Counted from the first letter of the stretch, positions 1-5,023 are shown. The stretch is DNA of 5,023 bases from Bacillota bacterium (GCA_023391725.1 JAEWAH010000018.1:1-5023), one strand, 5' to 3'. Made by a program: numbers and translations. The notes: generated by a model from the letters alone, not told the origin.

Positions 1-1
1 G

Positions 2-2308
2 TTTACGCCCATCCGTGCCAGGCAATCCCAGGCGGCGCCTGAATACCTGGAAGAGGACGAGCCAAGGCGCGGCCACCCAGGTGTGAAATTCCTGCTGGCC
101 CTGGTGCTGCTGGCAGCCCTCTTTGTCGCCGGGCTGTATTTTGTGCTGCCCGCAAGGGATGCCCAAGAGGATTCCGGCATCATCAGTACGCTCAATGATG
201 TCAAGGATGCCATCACCAAGGAAGCGGAGCTTCTGGCCAGAAGTGTAAAGGATATCGTGGCCCCGGAGGTCAAGGAACCCGCCAGGGTTCAGGACTTCCA
301 GGTGGTGCCCGCTACCGGCCAGGCGCCGGTGGAGTTGGCATTCACCCTTACCACCACCAAGACAGTAGAAGGTGTGCGGGTGGCGGATAGCCAGGGCAAT
401 GTGCTGGCACATGAAACCGTTCCTTTTGTAGACGAGGAGAACAGGCTCATCTGGTCCCTCAAAATGCCCCTTCAAAATGCCTATTCGGGCATTGTGGAAG
501 CACAAGTCAAAGAAGGCGAAGCATGGATTCCAAGCGGGAAGACCGTGCAATTGAACATTCTGGCACCCACCGTGGCGCCCGTGGAAACGCCGGCGCCCAC
601 GCCGGAGCTTGCGCAGGAGACACCGGCTCCCACGCTGGAAGCACAGCAGCAGACGCCGGCTCCCACTGAAGTCCCTACCGAGGTTCCCACCGAGGTCCCC
701 ACCCAGGAGCCTACGGAGGAGCCCACCCAGGCGCCCACCCCCGAACCGACGGTCACGCCTGCGCCTACTCCGGCACCCACCCCCACCCTCGCGCCTATAC
801 CGATCATGACCGCCGGCGCTGTGGCGGGTACTGATCCCAGCCAGATAAAGCTGACCAGCGGGGTATACAGCAGCGGTAAAAAGGCCAGCGACTTTGTGCG
901 GACCGCGCCCATCAATATGAACGGCCCCGCCAATTACAGCGCATGGCAGGGAGCAGTGCTTACCTTCAGGGGCGGCCCCTTCCGCCAGAATGCCGCCTAT
1001 GGCACGGTGGATGTGAAGGAGAACAAGCTGGAGATTGCGTGGTCATCGCCCATGGGCGGTATCAGCTCCTATTATGGGTCAGGCTGGCCCGGCCAGCCGG
1101 CCATCGTGAAGTGGACCAAGGAAGTCCGGGAAATGATGAATATCGCGCCTGAAAAGAAGGCGGTCACGGCGCTCAAGGAGGTCATCATGGCCTCCCAGGA
1201 TGGGAACATCTACTTCCTGGATCTGGCGGACGGCCAGGCGACGCGCGATCCCATCCATGTGGGCTACCCCTTAAAGAGCTCCGTCTCCATCGATCCCAGG
1301 GGCATGCCCATGCTCATGGTGGGCCAGAGCGTCAGCATCATCGGGAACAAGACAGGGGCCATTGGCTACTTCGTCTTTAACCTCATCAACCAGAAACAGA
1401 TGATGTTCATCAACGGCCGGGACAAGAACGCCTACGGCAGCAACGGCGCCTTTGACGGCTCGGCCTTGCTGGATCTGAACAGCGATACCATGATCGTCGC
1501 CGGAGAAAACGGCCTGCTGTACACCGTGGCGCTGAACACCAAGTTCGATGTGGCCAACGCTACTTTGTCCATCGACCCCAAGACGGCGCTGTATAAATCC
1601 AAGACCTCCAAGCAGGAAAAGAAGGAAACAGGCATCGAGGGCAGCGTGGCCATGTATGGCAACTATGCCTACTTTGCGGATGCTACGGGCATCCTGCAGT
1701 GTGTGGATGTAAACACCATGAAGCCGGTATGGGCTGTAGACACCGATGACAATACCGACGCTTCTATCGCCTTGGACTATGAAGATGACGGCTCGCTGGC
1801 GCTGTACACCGGCAATACCGTCAAAAAACAGGGCAAGAAGGGTGTTTGCACCATCCGCCGCCTGAACGCCCTGACGGGTGAACAGGTCTGGTCCTACCCG
1901 GTGAAGGTGGACTTTGACACCGACGAGACCGGCGGCGCGATGGCTTCCCCGGTGGTGGGCCAGCAGAGCATCGGCAACCTGGTGATCTTCACCGTGGCCA
2001 AGACGCCCGAAGGCGGCGCGGTCATCGCCTTTGAAAAGAAGACCGGGAAAGTGGTCTGGCAGCAGTCCATGACCCATTTCAGTTGGAGCTCTCCCGTGGC
2101 CGTGTACAATGAAAACGGCGATGCCTGGATCATCCAGGGCGACAGCGAGGGCGTGCTGCAGTTGATGGATGGGCAGACCGGCGCCGTGATGAACAGCCTC
2201 CAGTTGGAAGGCGCCATCACCGGCTCCCCCGCCGTGTACAACAACATGCTGGTGGTAGGCACCAGCGGCAAGGGTGTCAGCAAGATCTACGGCATCGCCA
2301 TTAAGTAA
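2..2308 (+). CDS. Membrane-anchored PQQ-like beta-propeller protein with Pro/Thr-rich stalk (5' end outside window)
   Basis: Residues are numbered from the GTG at 83. A hydrophobic segment (about 3-22) follows an Arg-rich stretch, so it looks like an uncleaved signal anchor with an extracytoplasmic C-terminus; no lipobox Cys is seen. Residues about 66-160 look like a beta-sandwich, Ig-like domain (inferred). Residues 161-240 are a Pro/Thr/Glu stalk. Residues about 300-741 contain repeated PQQ/WD-like blades: DGNIYFLDLADG (about 373-384), a block ending in VW at 549-550, LNALTGEQVW (594-603), KKTGKVVW (about 652-659) and a last LMDGQTGAV-type repeat. Such propellers usually mediate binding or scaffolding; no catalytic residues are recognised. 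Start: the frame is open to base 2, encoding a plausible charged cytoplasmic tail (FTPIRARQSQ... then an acidic stretch), and no good Shine-Dalgarno precedes GTG 83. The gene therefore probably starts upstream, and the 741-residue form from GTG 83 is the minimum. Ligand and role are unknown. Confidence 0.85.
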   Translation, partial: FTPIRARQSQAAPEYLEEDEPRRGHPGVKFLLALVLLAALFVAGLYFVLPARDAQEDSGIISTLNDVKDAITKEAELLARSVKDIVAPEVKEPARVQDFQVVPATGQAPVELAFTLTTTKTVEGVRVADSQGNVLAHETVPFVDEENRLIWSLKMPLQNAYSGIVEAQVKEGEAWIPSGKTVQLNILAPTVAPVETPAPTPELAQETPAPTLEAQQQTPAPTEVPTEVPTEVPTQEPTEEPTQAPTPEPTVTPAPTPAPTPTLAPIPIMTAGAVAGTDPSQIKLTSGVYSSGKKASDFVRTAPINMNGPANYSAWQGAVLTFRGGPFRQNAAYGTVDVKENKLEIAWSSPMGGISSYYGSGWPGQPAIVKWTKEVREMMNIAPEKKAVTALKEVIMASQDGNIYFLDLADGQATRDPIHVGYPLKSSVSIDPRGMPMLMVGQSVSIIGNKTGAIGYFVFNLINQKQMMFINGRDKNAYGSNGAFDGSALLDLNSDTMIVAGENGLLYTVALNTKFDVANATLSIDPKTALYKSKTSKQEKKETGIEGSVAMYGNYAYFADATGILQCVDVNTMKPVWAVDTDDNTDASIALDYEDDGSLALYTGNTVKKQGKKGVCTIRRLNALTGEQVWSYPVKVDFDTDETGGAMASPVVGQQSIGNLVIFTVAKTPEGGAVIAFEKKTGKVVWQQSMTHFSWSSPVAVYNENGDAWIIQGDSEGVLQLMDGQTGAVMNSLQLEGAITGSPAVYNNMLVVGTSGKGVSKIYGIAIK
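563..802 (+). repeat. Pro/Thr/Glu-rich stalk-coding low-complexity repeat
   Basis: This stretch encodes residues 161-240 of the propeller protein. Between 662 and 757 it reads as eight consecutive 12-base units that encode PTxx (PTEV three times, then PTQE, PTEE, PTQA, PTPE, PTVT). It then passes into PAPT-type units. The codons vary between units, so the repeat is kept at protein level rather than being a fresh DNA duplication. Such stretches in Gram-positive surface proteins normally act as an extended spacer that lifts the C-terminal domain away from the membrane or through the wall. Repeat number may vary between strains. Confidence 0.8.
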
Positions 2309-2316
2309 AGGCTTAA

Positions 2317-2377
2317 GGAGCCGCCTGGAGGGATAAGGACAGTTATGCCCTGAACCCTTCCGGACGGCTCCGTTTTT
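2317..2377 (+). terminator. Rho-independent terminator-like structured hairpin between the propeller gene and glpK
   Basis: GGAGCCG (2317-2323) pairs exactly with CGGCTCC (2365-2371), followed by G and five Ts (2373-2377). The stem extends by CC (2324-2325) with GG (2362-2363) if A2364 is bulged. Inside, GGAGGG (2327-2332) can pair with CCCTTCC (2355-2361) with one bulged T. Alternatively GGGATAA (2330-2336) can pair with TTATGCCC (2343-2350) with one bulged G; these two inner pairings exclude each other. It starts 8 bases after the propeller gene's stop codon, so its first job is probably to end that transcript. Because it also lies 36 bases before glpK, it could act as an attenuator for glpK. 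Confidence 0.75.
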
Positions 2378-2394
2378 GTGGCATGAAGCACAAA
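2375..2394 (+). promoter_or_regulatory. Small inverted repeat between terminator and glpK ribosome binding site
   Basis: TTTGTG (2375-2380) and CACAAA (2389-2394) are exact inverted arms separated by 8 bases. It overlaps the last three Ts of the terminator run and ends four bases before the glpK Shine-Dalgarno. It could be a protein operator or a weak RNA hairpin near the ribosome binding site. It lacks the CG core expected of a CcpA cre site. A 6-base dyad can occur by chance, so confidence is low. Confidence 0.25.
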
Positions 2395-2398
2395 TGAA

Positions 2399-2404
2399 AA
2401 GGGG
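2399..2404 (+). promoter_or_regulatory. glpK ribosome binding site
   Basis: AAGGGG lies 8 bases before the ATG at 2413. It selects that start over the out-of-frame ATG at 2406, which lies only two bases after it. The resulting N-terminus places the GlpK phosphate-binding motif at the usual residue positions. Confidence 0.7.
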
Positions 2405-2412
2405 TATGGCCT

Positions 2413-3906
2413 ATGGCAAAACGGTACCTGATCGCTCTGGACCAGGGGACTACCAGTTCCCGGGCGGTGGTATTTACGGAGGGCGGGCAGGTGCTGGCCG
2501 CCCATGGGATCGAGTTCCCGCAGATCTATCCCAAGCCCGGCTGGGTGGAGCACGACCCGCAGGCCATATTGGAAACGCAGGTCGAGGCGCTGCGCACGGC
2601 GGTGAAGCTCTCCGGCATCGCAGTGGAAGAGATCGCCGCTATCGGTATCACCAACCAGCGGGAGACCACCCTGGTCTGGGACCGCAAAACCGGAGAGTGC
2701 GTGCATAACGCCATCGTTTGGCAGTGCCGTCGCACCGCGCCCTATATTGAGCGGCTGAGGGCTGCGGGACGTGATGCCATCATCCGGGGAAAGACAGGGC
2801 TTGTGCCCGACGCCTATTTTTCCGGCACGAAGCTGGCTTGGATACTGGATACCCTACAGCTTCACCGAAAGGCGGAAGCGGGGGAGTTGTGCTTTGGCAC
2901 GGTGGACAGCTTCCTGGCCTGGCACCTGGTGGATGGAAGGCCGCATGTGACAGACGCAACCAACGCCAGCCGCACCATGCTGTTCAACATTCATACCCAA
3001 AGCTGGGACAGCGAGCTGCTTCAAATGATGAACATCCCGGAGGCGGTCCTGCCTCAAGTAGTGGACAGCGCGCAAATCATCGGCATGCTGGATACGTCCA
3101 TCCTGGGCCGGCCCATCCCTGTAGCTGCCATGGCGGGGGATCAGCACGCGTCCCTGTTCGGCCAGGCTTGCCATCATGCGGGCATGGTGAAGAACACGTA
3201 CGGCACCGGCTGTTTCATGCTCATGAACACAGGCGAAGCCCCCGTTACATCCAACCATGGGCTTCTTACAACCATGGCCTGGCGCATCGGGGGCAAGCCC
3301 TATTATGCTCTGGAAGGCAGCGTATTCATGGGCGGCGCGGCTGTCCAGTGGCTTCGGGACGAAATGAAGCTTATTACCACTTCCGCGGAGAGCGAGCTTA
3401 TCGCCAGATCAGTTCCCGATACGGGTGGGGTGTACCTGGTGCCCGCCTTTACGGGCCTTGGCGCTCCCTGGTGGGACATGTACAGCCGCGGGGCCATCCT
3501 AGGGCTGACCAGGGGCACGGGACGGGCTCAGATCGTGCGGGCCGCCCTGGAGGCCATCGCCTACCAATCTGCGGATCTGCTCACCGCCATGGCCGGTGAC
3601 TGCGGCTTTGAACCTGCCCGGATGCAGGTGGACGGCGGGGCCAGCGCCAACGGATTTTTGATGCAGTTCCAGGCAGACGTGATGGGTATCCCCGTGGTTC
3701 GCCCCAGGGTCATGGAAACCACGGCGCTGGGCGCGGCGCTCCTGGCTGGGCTAGCGGTTGGGATATACGGCTCGGTAGAAGAGACGGGGAGGGCCTGGCA
3801 GCGGGACCTGCAGTTCGATCCTGTAATGGATGGGACTGCCCGGGAGAAAGCGCTGAGCGGCTGGCACAAGGCCGTGAGCCGGGCGCTGAAGTGGACGGAA
3901 GAATAG
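2413..3906 (+). CDS. glpK: Glycerol kinase
   Basis: GlpK catalyses ATP + glycerol to ADP + sn-glycerol 3-phosphate in the cytoplasm, trapping glycerol for glycolysis and lipid synthesis. The protein has 497 residues, the normal family length, and is full length. It shows the N-terminal FGGY ATPase motif ALDQGTTSSR (D10, T14, R17), the glycerol-contacting pair R83-E84 in ITNQRETT, Y135 in DAYFSGTKLAW (first FGGY signature), D243-Q244 in AGDQH, the NTYGTGCFM loop with T265, and the second FGGY signature around GLTRGTGRAQIVRAALEAIAYQ, followed by VDGGASAN. Every substrate-binding residue I know from the E. coli enzyme has an equivalent here. The ATG at 2413 has a good ribosome binding site. The loop before AGDQ lacks the histidine that HPr phosphorylates in Bacillus and Enterococcus GlpK. 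No glpF or glpD is adjacent. The gene lies downstream of a terminator-like hairpin and converges with the XRE-DUF5680 gene. Confidence 0.97.
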   Translation: MAKRYLIALDQGTTSSRAVVFTEGGQVLAAHGIEFPQIYPKPGWVEHDPQAILETQVEALRTAVKLSGIAVEEIAAIGITNQRETTLVWDRKTGECVHNAIVWQCRRTAPYIERLRAAGRDAIIRGKTGLVPDAYFSGTKLAWILDTLQLHRKAEAGELCFGTVDSFLAWHLVDGRPHVTDATNASRTMLFNIHTQSWDSELLQMMNIPEAVLPQVVDSAQIIGMLDTSILGRPIPVAAMAGDQHASLFGQACHHAGMVKNTYGTGCFMLMNTGEAPVTSNHGLLTTMAWRIGGKPYYALEGSVFMGGAAVQWLRDEMKLITTSAESELIARSVPDTGGVYLVPAFTGLGAPWWDMYSRGAILGLTRGTGRAQIVRAALEAIAYQSADLLTAMAGDCGFEPARMQVDGGASANGFLMQFQADVMGIPVVRPRVMETTALGAALLAGLAVGIYGSVEETGRAWQRDLQFDPVMDGTAREKALSGWHKAVSRALKWTEE

Positions 3907-3924
3907 AGGGGCCTCACTGGCTTT

Positions 3925-3991
3925 CCCTCCTTGAGAGGGGGCTTGCTGTTTCGAAGCTATATCTCAATTTTCCTCCTCTTGAGGGGAAATT
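3925..3991. repeat. Two imperfect hairpins in the convergent glpK / XRE intergenic gap
   Basis: The 96-base gap between the two convergent genes contains CCCTC (3925-3929) paired with GAGGG (3935-3939) across a 5-base loop. A second hairpin spans 3966-3991: AA-TTT-CC-CCT pairs with AGG-GG-AAA-TT around loop CTTG, giving 10 pairs with bulged Ts at 3968 and 3974. Neither is followed by a T-run on either strand, so these are not canonical intrinsic terminators, although they may slow or stabilise the 3' ends of both transcripts. The shared core TTGAGGGGAA resembles the arm of the palindromic repeat at 4912-4931, so this may be a decayed copy of the same family. Confidence 0.45.
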
Positions 3992-4002
3992 AAGAGGGAA
4001 GC

Positions 4003-4680
4003 TTACGCCACACTTCCCCCATGGAACATACACTCGTACACCTTCCGACCCTCTACAAAGATCTCCTCGATACCGGAATACCAATCAAAATCCCCCTGGA
4101 TCACGGCGTGGTATGAATGTGTCCCCTGCTGATAGGAAAGCGGGCCACGGTAGGGATATTCCCTGGGCACCTGCAGCAGCGCCTCCTTGAGAAAATCACC
4201 TGAAAAGCCTTCGCCCGTTACTCGGCCGGTGTAGTTCATGGTCCATACAGGCACGCCTTTCACCCATACGGCCTCCTGCCCGGAAAACTGATTCCCGCCC
4301 AGATAGGTATCCAGGTAGCGGTAGTCGCCTTCCGTGTAGGCGGCGTCATGGGAACCTTCCCGGCAGGGCTCCACCATGCCTGTTTTAGCGGCATAGGTGG
4401 ATTTTTTGGCACGGATCAAAAAGCCGATGAGGGCTTCCCGGGCAAAGTCCGGCTTTGGGAGAAACTCCTGTCTTGCGCATTCTTCCGGGGGCAGGAACAG
4501 ACTGTCAATGGTCACGCGGAAAAGGCGGCTTAGCGCAATGGCCCGATCCAGGTCGGGTAGCGCCTGGCCGCTTTCCCATTTGGTCACGGCCTGTCTTGTC
4601 ACGTGCAGCTGCCCGGCCAATTGTTCCTGAGAAAGGTTAAGCCCAAGCCGCAAGGCGTGCAGCTTTTCAGAATAAGTCAT
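4003..4680 (-). CDS. XRE-family helix-turn-helix regulator with C-terminal DUF5680 domain
   Basis: This 225-residue cytoplasmic protein is probably a DNA-binding transcription regulator. Residues about 4-62 are a Cro/C1-type helix-turn-helix: KLHALRLGLNLSQEQLAGQL, then the recognition helix region VTRQAVTKWESGQALPD (27-43) and the typical AIALSRLFRVTIDSLF ending. A linker (63-82) leads to residues 84-225, which I recognise as DUF5680 from its conserved blocks: FLIRAKKSTYA, SHDAAYTEGDYRYLDTYLGG, AVWVKGVPVWTMNYTGRV, FSGDFLKEALL, PYRGP and YECMFHGG. The domain's function is unknown; its many aromatic and acidic residues suggest small-ligand sensing, but that is only inference. The ATG at 4680 is chosen because GGAGGT lies 10 bases upstream and the family's N-terminus begins here. 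Frame extension to 4818 would run through the promoter. The gene appears to be transcribed alone, and a perfect inverted repeat lies upstream. It is convergent with glpK. Confidence 0.92.
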   Translation of the reverse strand: MTYSEKLHALRLGLNLSQEQLAGQLHVTRQAVTKWESGQALPDLDRAIALSRLFRVTIDSLFLPPEECARQEFLPKPDFAREALIGFLIRAKKSTYAAKTGMVEPCREGSHDAAYTEGDYRYLDTYLGGNQFSGQEAVWVKGVPVWTMNYTGRVTGEGFSGDFLKEALLQVPREYPYRGPLSYQQGTHSYHAVIQGDFDWYSGIEEIFVEGRKVYECMFHGGSVA

Positions 4681-4690
4681 AATGAATTCC

Positions 4691-4696
4691 ACCTCC
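4691..4696 (-). promoter_or_regulatory. Ribosome binding site of the XRE-DUF5680 gene
   Basis: On the minus strand GGAGGT lies 10 bases before the ATG at 4680. It fixes this start and rules out the longer frame that begins at 4818, which has no comparable site and has a non-conserved N-terminus. Confidence 0.8.
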
Positions 4697-4702
4697 GCAA
4701 CC

Positions 4703-4711
4703 AGTATACCA
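4703..4711 (-). promoter_or_regulatory. Extended -10 promoter of the XRE-DUF5680 gene
   Basis: The minus strand reads TGGTATACT, an extended -10 (TGn) followed by TATACT, which differs from TATAAT at one base. The expected transcription start is near 4696, so the mRNA would begin almost at the Shine-Dalgarno with a leader of about 16 bases. The -35 position with 17-base spacing (4726-4731) reads CCTCCA on the minus strand, a poor match. This fits an extended -10 promoter or one that needs an activator. Confidence 0.6.
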
Positions 4712-4748
4712 CGGAAAAACCTGGATGGAGGCACTTGCTTATGACGTT

Positions 4749-4769
4749 TTGGCAACTGAGAGTTGCCAA
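4749..4769. promoter_or_regulatory. Perfect 9-3-9 inverted repeat, candidate operator
   Basis: TTGGCAACT (4749-4757) and AGTTGCCAA (4761-4769) are perfect inverted arms around GAG. The centre at 4759 is about 63 bases upstream of the predicted transcription start of the XRE-DUF5680 gene, a usual place for an activator site. Neither side has a following T-run, so it is not an intrinsic terminator. It could be an autoregulatory site of the XRE protein, a site for another factor, or an operator for a gene to the right of the window. The rest of 4770-4870 shows no gene or recognisable signal. Confidence 0.6.
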
Positions 4770-4871
4770 CGCGGATGGAATGTATTTTGGTTCTCTTGCA
4801 TCTCAGCAGTGTAGGCAATGGCTTTCCCTAAAGTAAACGATGATTTAACGGTGAGGTTATGTTGTTTTCAA

Positions 4872-4901
4872 GCTGGTGATTTTCAGTTGCGTGAAACCAG
4901 C
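4872..4901. repeat. Bulged hairpin next to the REP-like repeats
   Basis: GCTGG (4872-4876) plus TTTCA (4881-4885) pairs with TGAAACCAGC (4892-4901), giving 10 pairs with a 4-base bulge (TGAT) and loop GTTGCG. The loop contains GTTGC, which also occurs in the arm of the palindrome at 4749-4769. No T-run follows. It may be the edge of the repeat cluster or a structured RNA element of a neighbouring transcript; the function is unknown. Confidence 0.35.
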
Positions 4902-4911
4902 CATCCAAAGG

Positions 4912-5023
4912 CCTTCCCCTCGAGGGGAAGGAGGCACGCAGCGTCGGAAGAGGTGTAGGGCGCCGCTGAGAGCGCCCGTTCCATTCCCCTCCAGAGGAGG
5001 GGTGGCGCGTAGCGCCGGGGTGG
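4912..5023. repeat. Two diverged tandem copies of a REP-like palindromic element (runs off window)
   Basis: Copy 1 starts with a perfect 20-base palindrome (CCTTCCCCTC with GAGGGGAAGG, 4912-4931), followed by GGCACGCAGCGTCGG (4933-4947) and AGGTG. Copy 2 starts with CCCCTCC (4986-4992) and GGAGGGG (4996-5002) around AGA, followed by GGCGCGTAGCGCCGG (5004-5018) and GGTGG. The two tails align as GGCRCGYAGCGYCGG. Between them GGGCGC (4958-4963) and GCGCCC (4972-4977) form a third hairpin. This design of a short G/C palindrome plus a GC-rich miniature hairpin and GGTG resembles dispersed intergenic repeats that I recall from Clostridia genomes. No open frame of coding quality crosses it. Confidence 0.7.

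Noticed and set aside
662..757. Possible CRISPR or minisatellite array
   Set aside because: The 12-base units are in frame, encode PTxx and have no spacers. It is a protein-coding low-complexity region.
481..933. Minus-strand open frame rich in Gly, Val and Ser
   Set aside because: It is antisense to the Pro/Thr stalk; its GVG/TSVG repeats are the complement of PT-type codons. It has no domain and no ribosome binding site that I can see.
1271..2077. 268-codon minus-strand open frame
   Set aside because: It is antisense to the propeller blades and shows no recognisable motif. The plus-strand protein has clear repeats and codon pattern, and long antisense frames are common in GC-rich genes.
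2301..2316. TTAAG...CTTAA inverted repeat across the propeller stop codon
   Set aside because: It has only five A/T-rich pairs, is weaker than the adjacent terminator stem, and is likely chance.
2838..3599. 253-codon plus-strand open frame within glpK
   Set aside because: It is another frame inside a well-conserved glycerol kinase; its translation is rich in Gly, Arg and His without any motif.
4749..4769. Intrinsic terminator for a gene to the right
   Set aside because: The stem is not followed by a T-run on either strand (ACGCGG-type on plus, AAACG on minus).
4681..4818. N-terminal extension of the XRE-DUF5680 protein to an ATG at 4818
   Set aside because: The extension would be encoded across the extended -10, the Shine-Dalgarno and the perfect palindrome. 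Family members start at the MTYSEKL-like position, which has its own strong ribosome binding site.
4859..4879. Tiny plus-strand frame (ATG then MLFSSW and stop)
   Set aside because: It has six codons only and a weak upstream site; nothing supports translation or a leader peptide.

Overview
The window most likely comes from a GC-rich, anaerobic, gut-type Clostridia/Firmicutes chromosome. This is inferred from three things: a membrane-anchored PQQ-like beta-propeller protein with a Pro-Thr-Glu stalk, a Clostridia-style XRE-DUF5680 regulator, and GC-rich REP-like palindromes of a kind I recall from Clostridia genomes. No rRNA, tRNA, CRISPR array, transposase or phage gene was found.

Layout, left to right. 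Positions 2-2308 (+) encode an exported, membrane-anchored beta-propeller protein. Its reading frame is open to the left edge, so its true N-terminus is probably outside the window. Positions 2309-2412 hold a strong, complex intrinsic terminator-like hairpin, a small inverted repeat and the ribosome binding site of the next gene. Positions 2413-3906 (+) encode a complete glycerol kinase, glpK. Positions 3907-4002 are a short convergent intergenic gap with two imperfect hairpins. Positions 4003-4680 (-) encode a 225-residue XRE-type helix-turn-helix protein with a C-terminal DUF5680 domain. Positions 4681-5023 hold no gene that I can support. They contain that gene's ribosome binding site and extended -10 promoter, a perfect 9-3-9 inverted repeat (possible operator), a bulged hairpin, and two diverged copies of a REP-like element running off the right edge.

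The genes do not form an obvious pathway. GlpK phosphorylates glycerol to sn-glycerol 3-phosphate, but no glpF facilitator or glpD dehydrogenase is present. The propeller protein acts outside the membrane and the XRE-DUF5680 protein is probably a local transcription regulator; neither has a visible functional link to glycerol. The most informative points are regulatory: the terminator just before glpK with no clear promoter after it, the absence of the HPr-phosphorylated histidine in GlpK, and the palindrome placed at about -63 from the regulator's promoter. I see no convincing new multi-gene system here.
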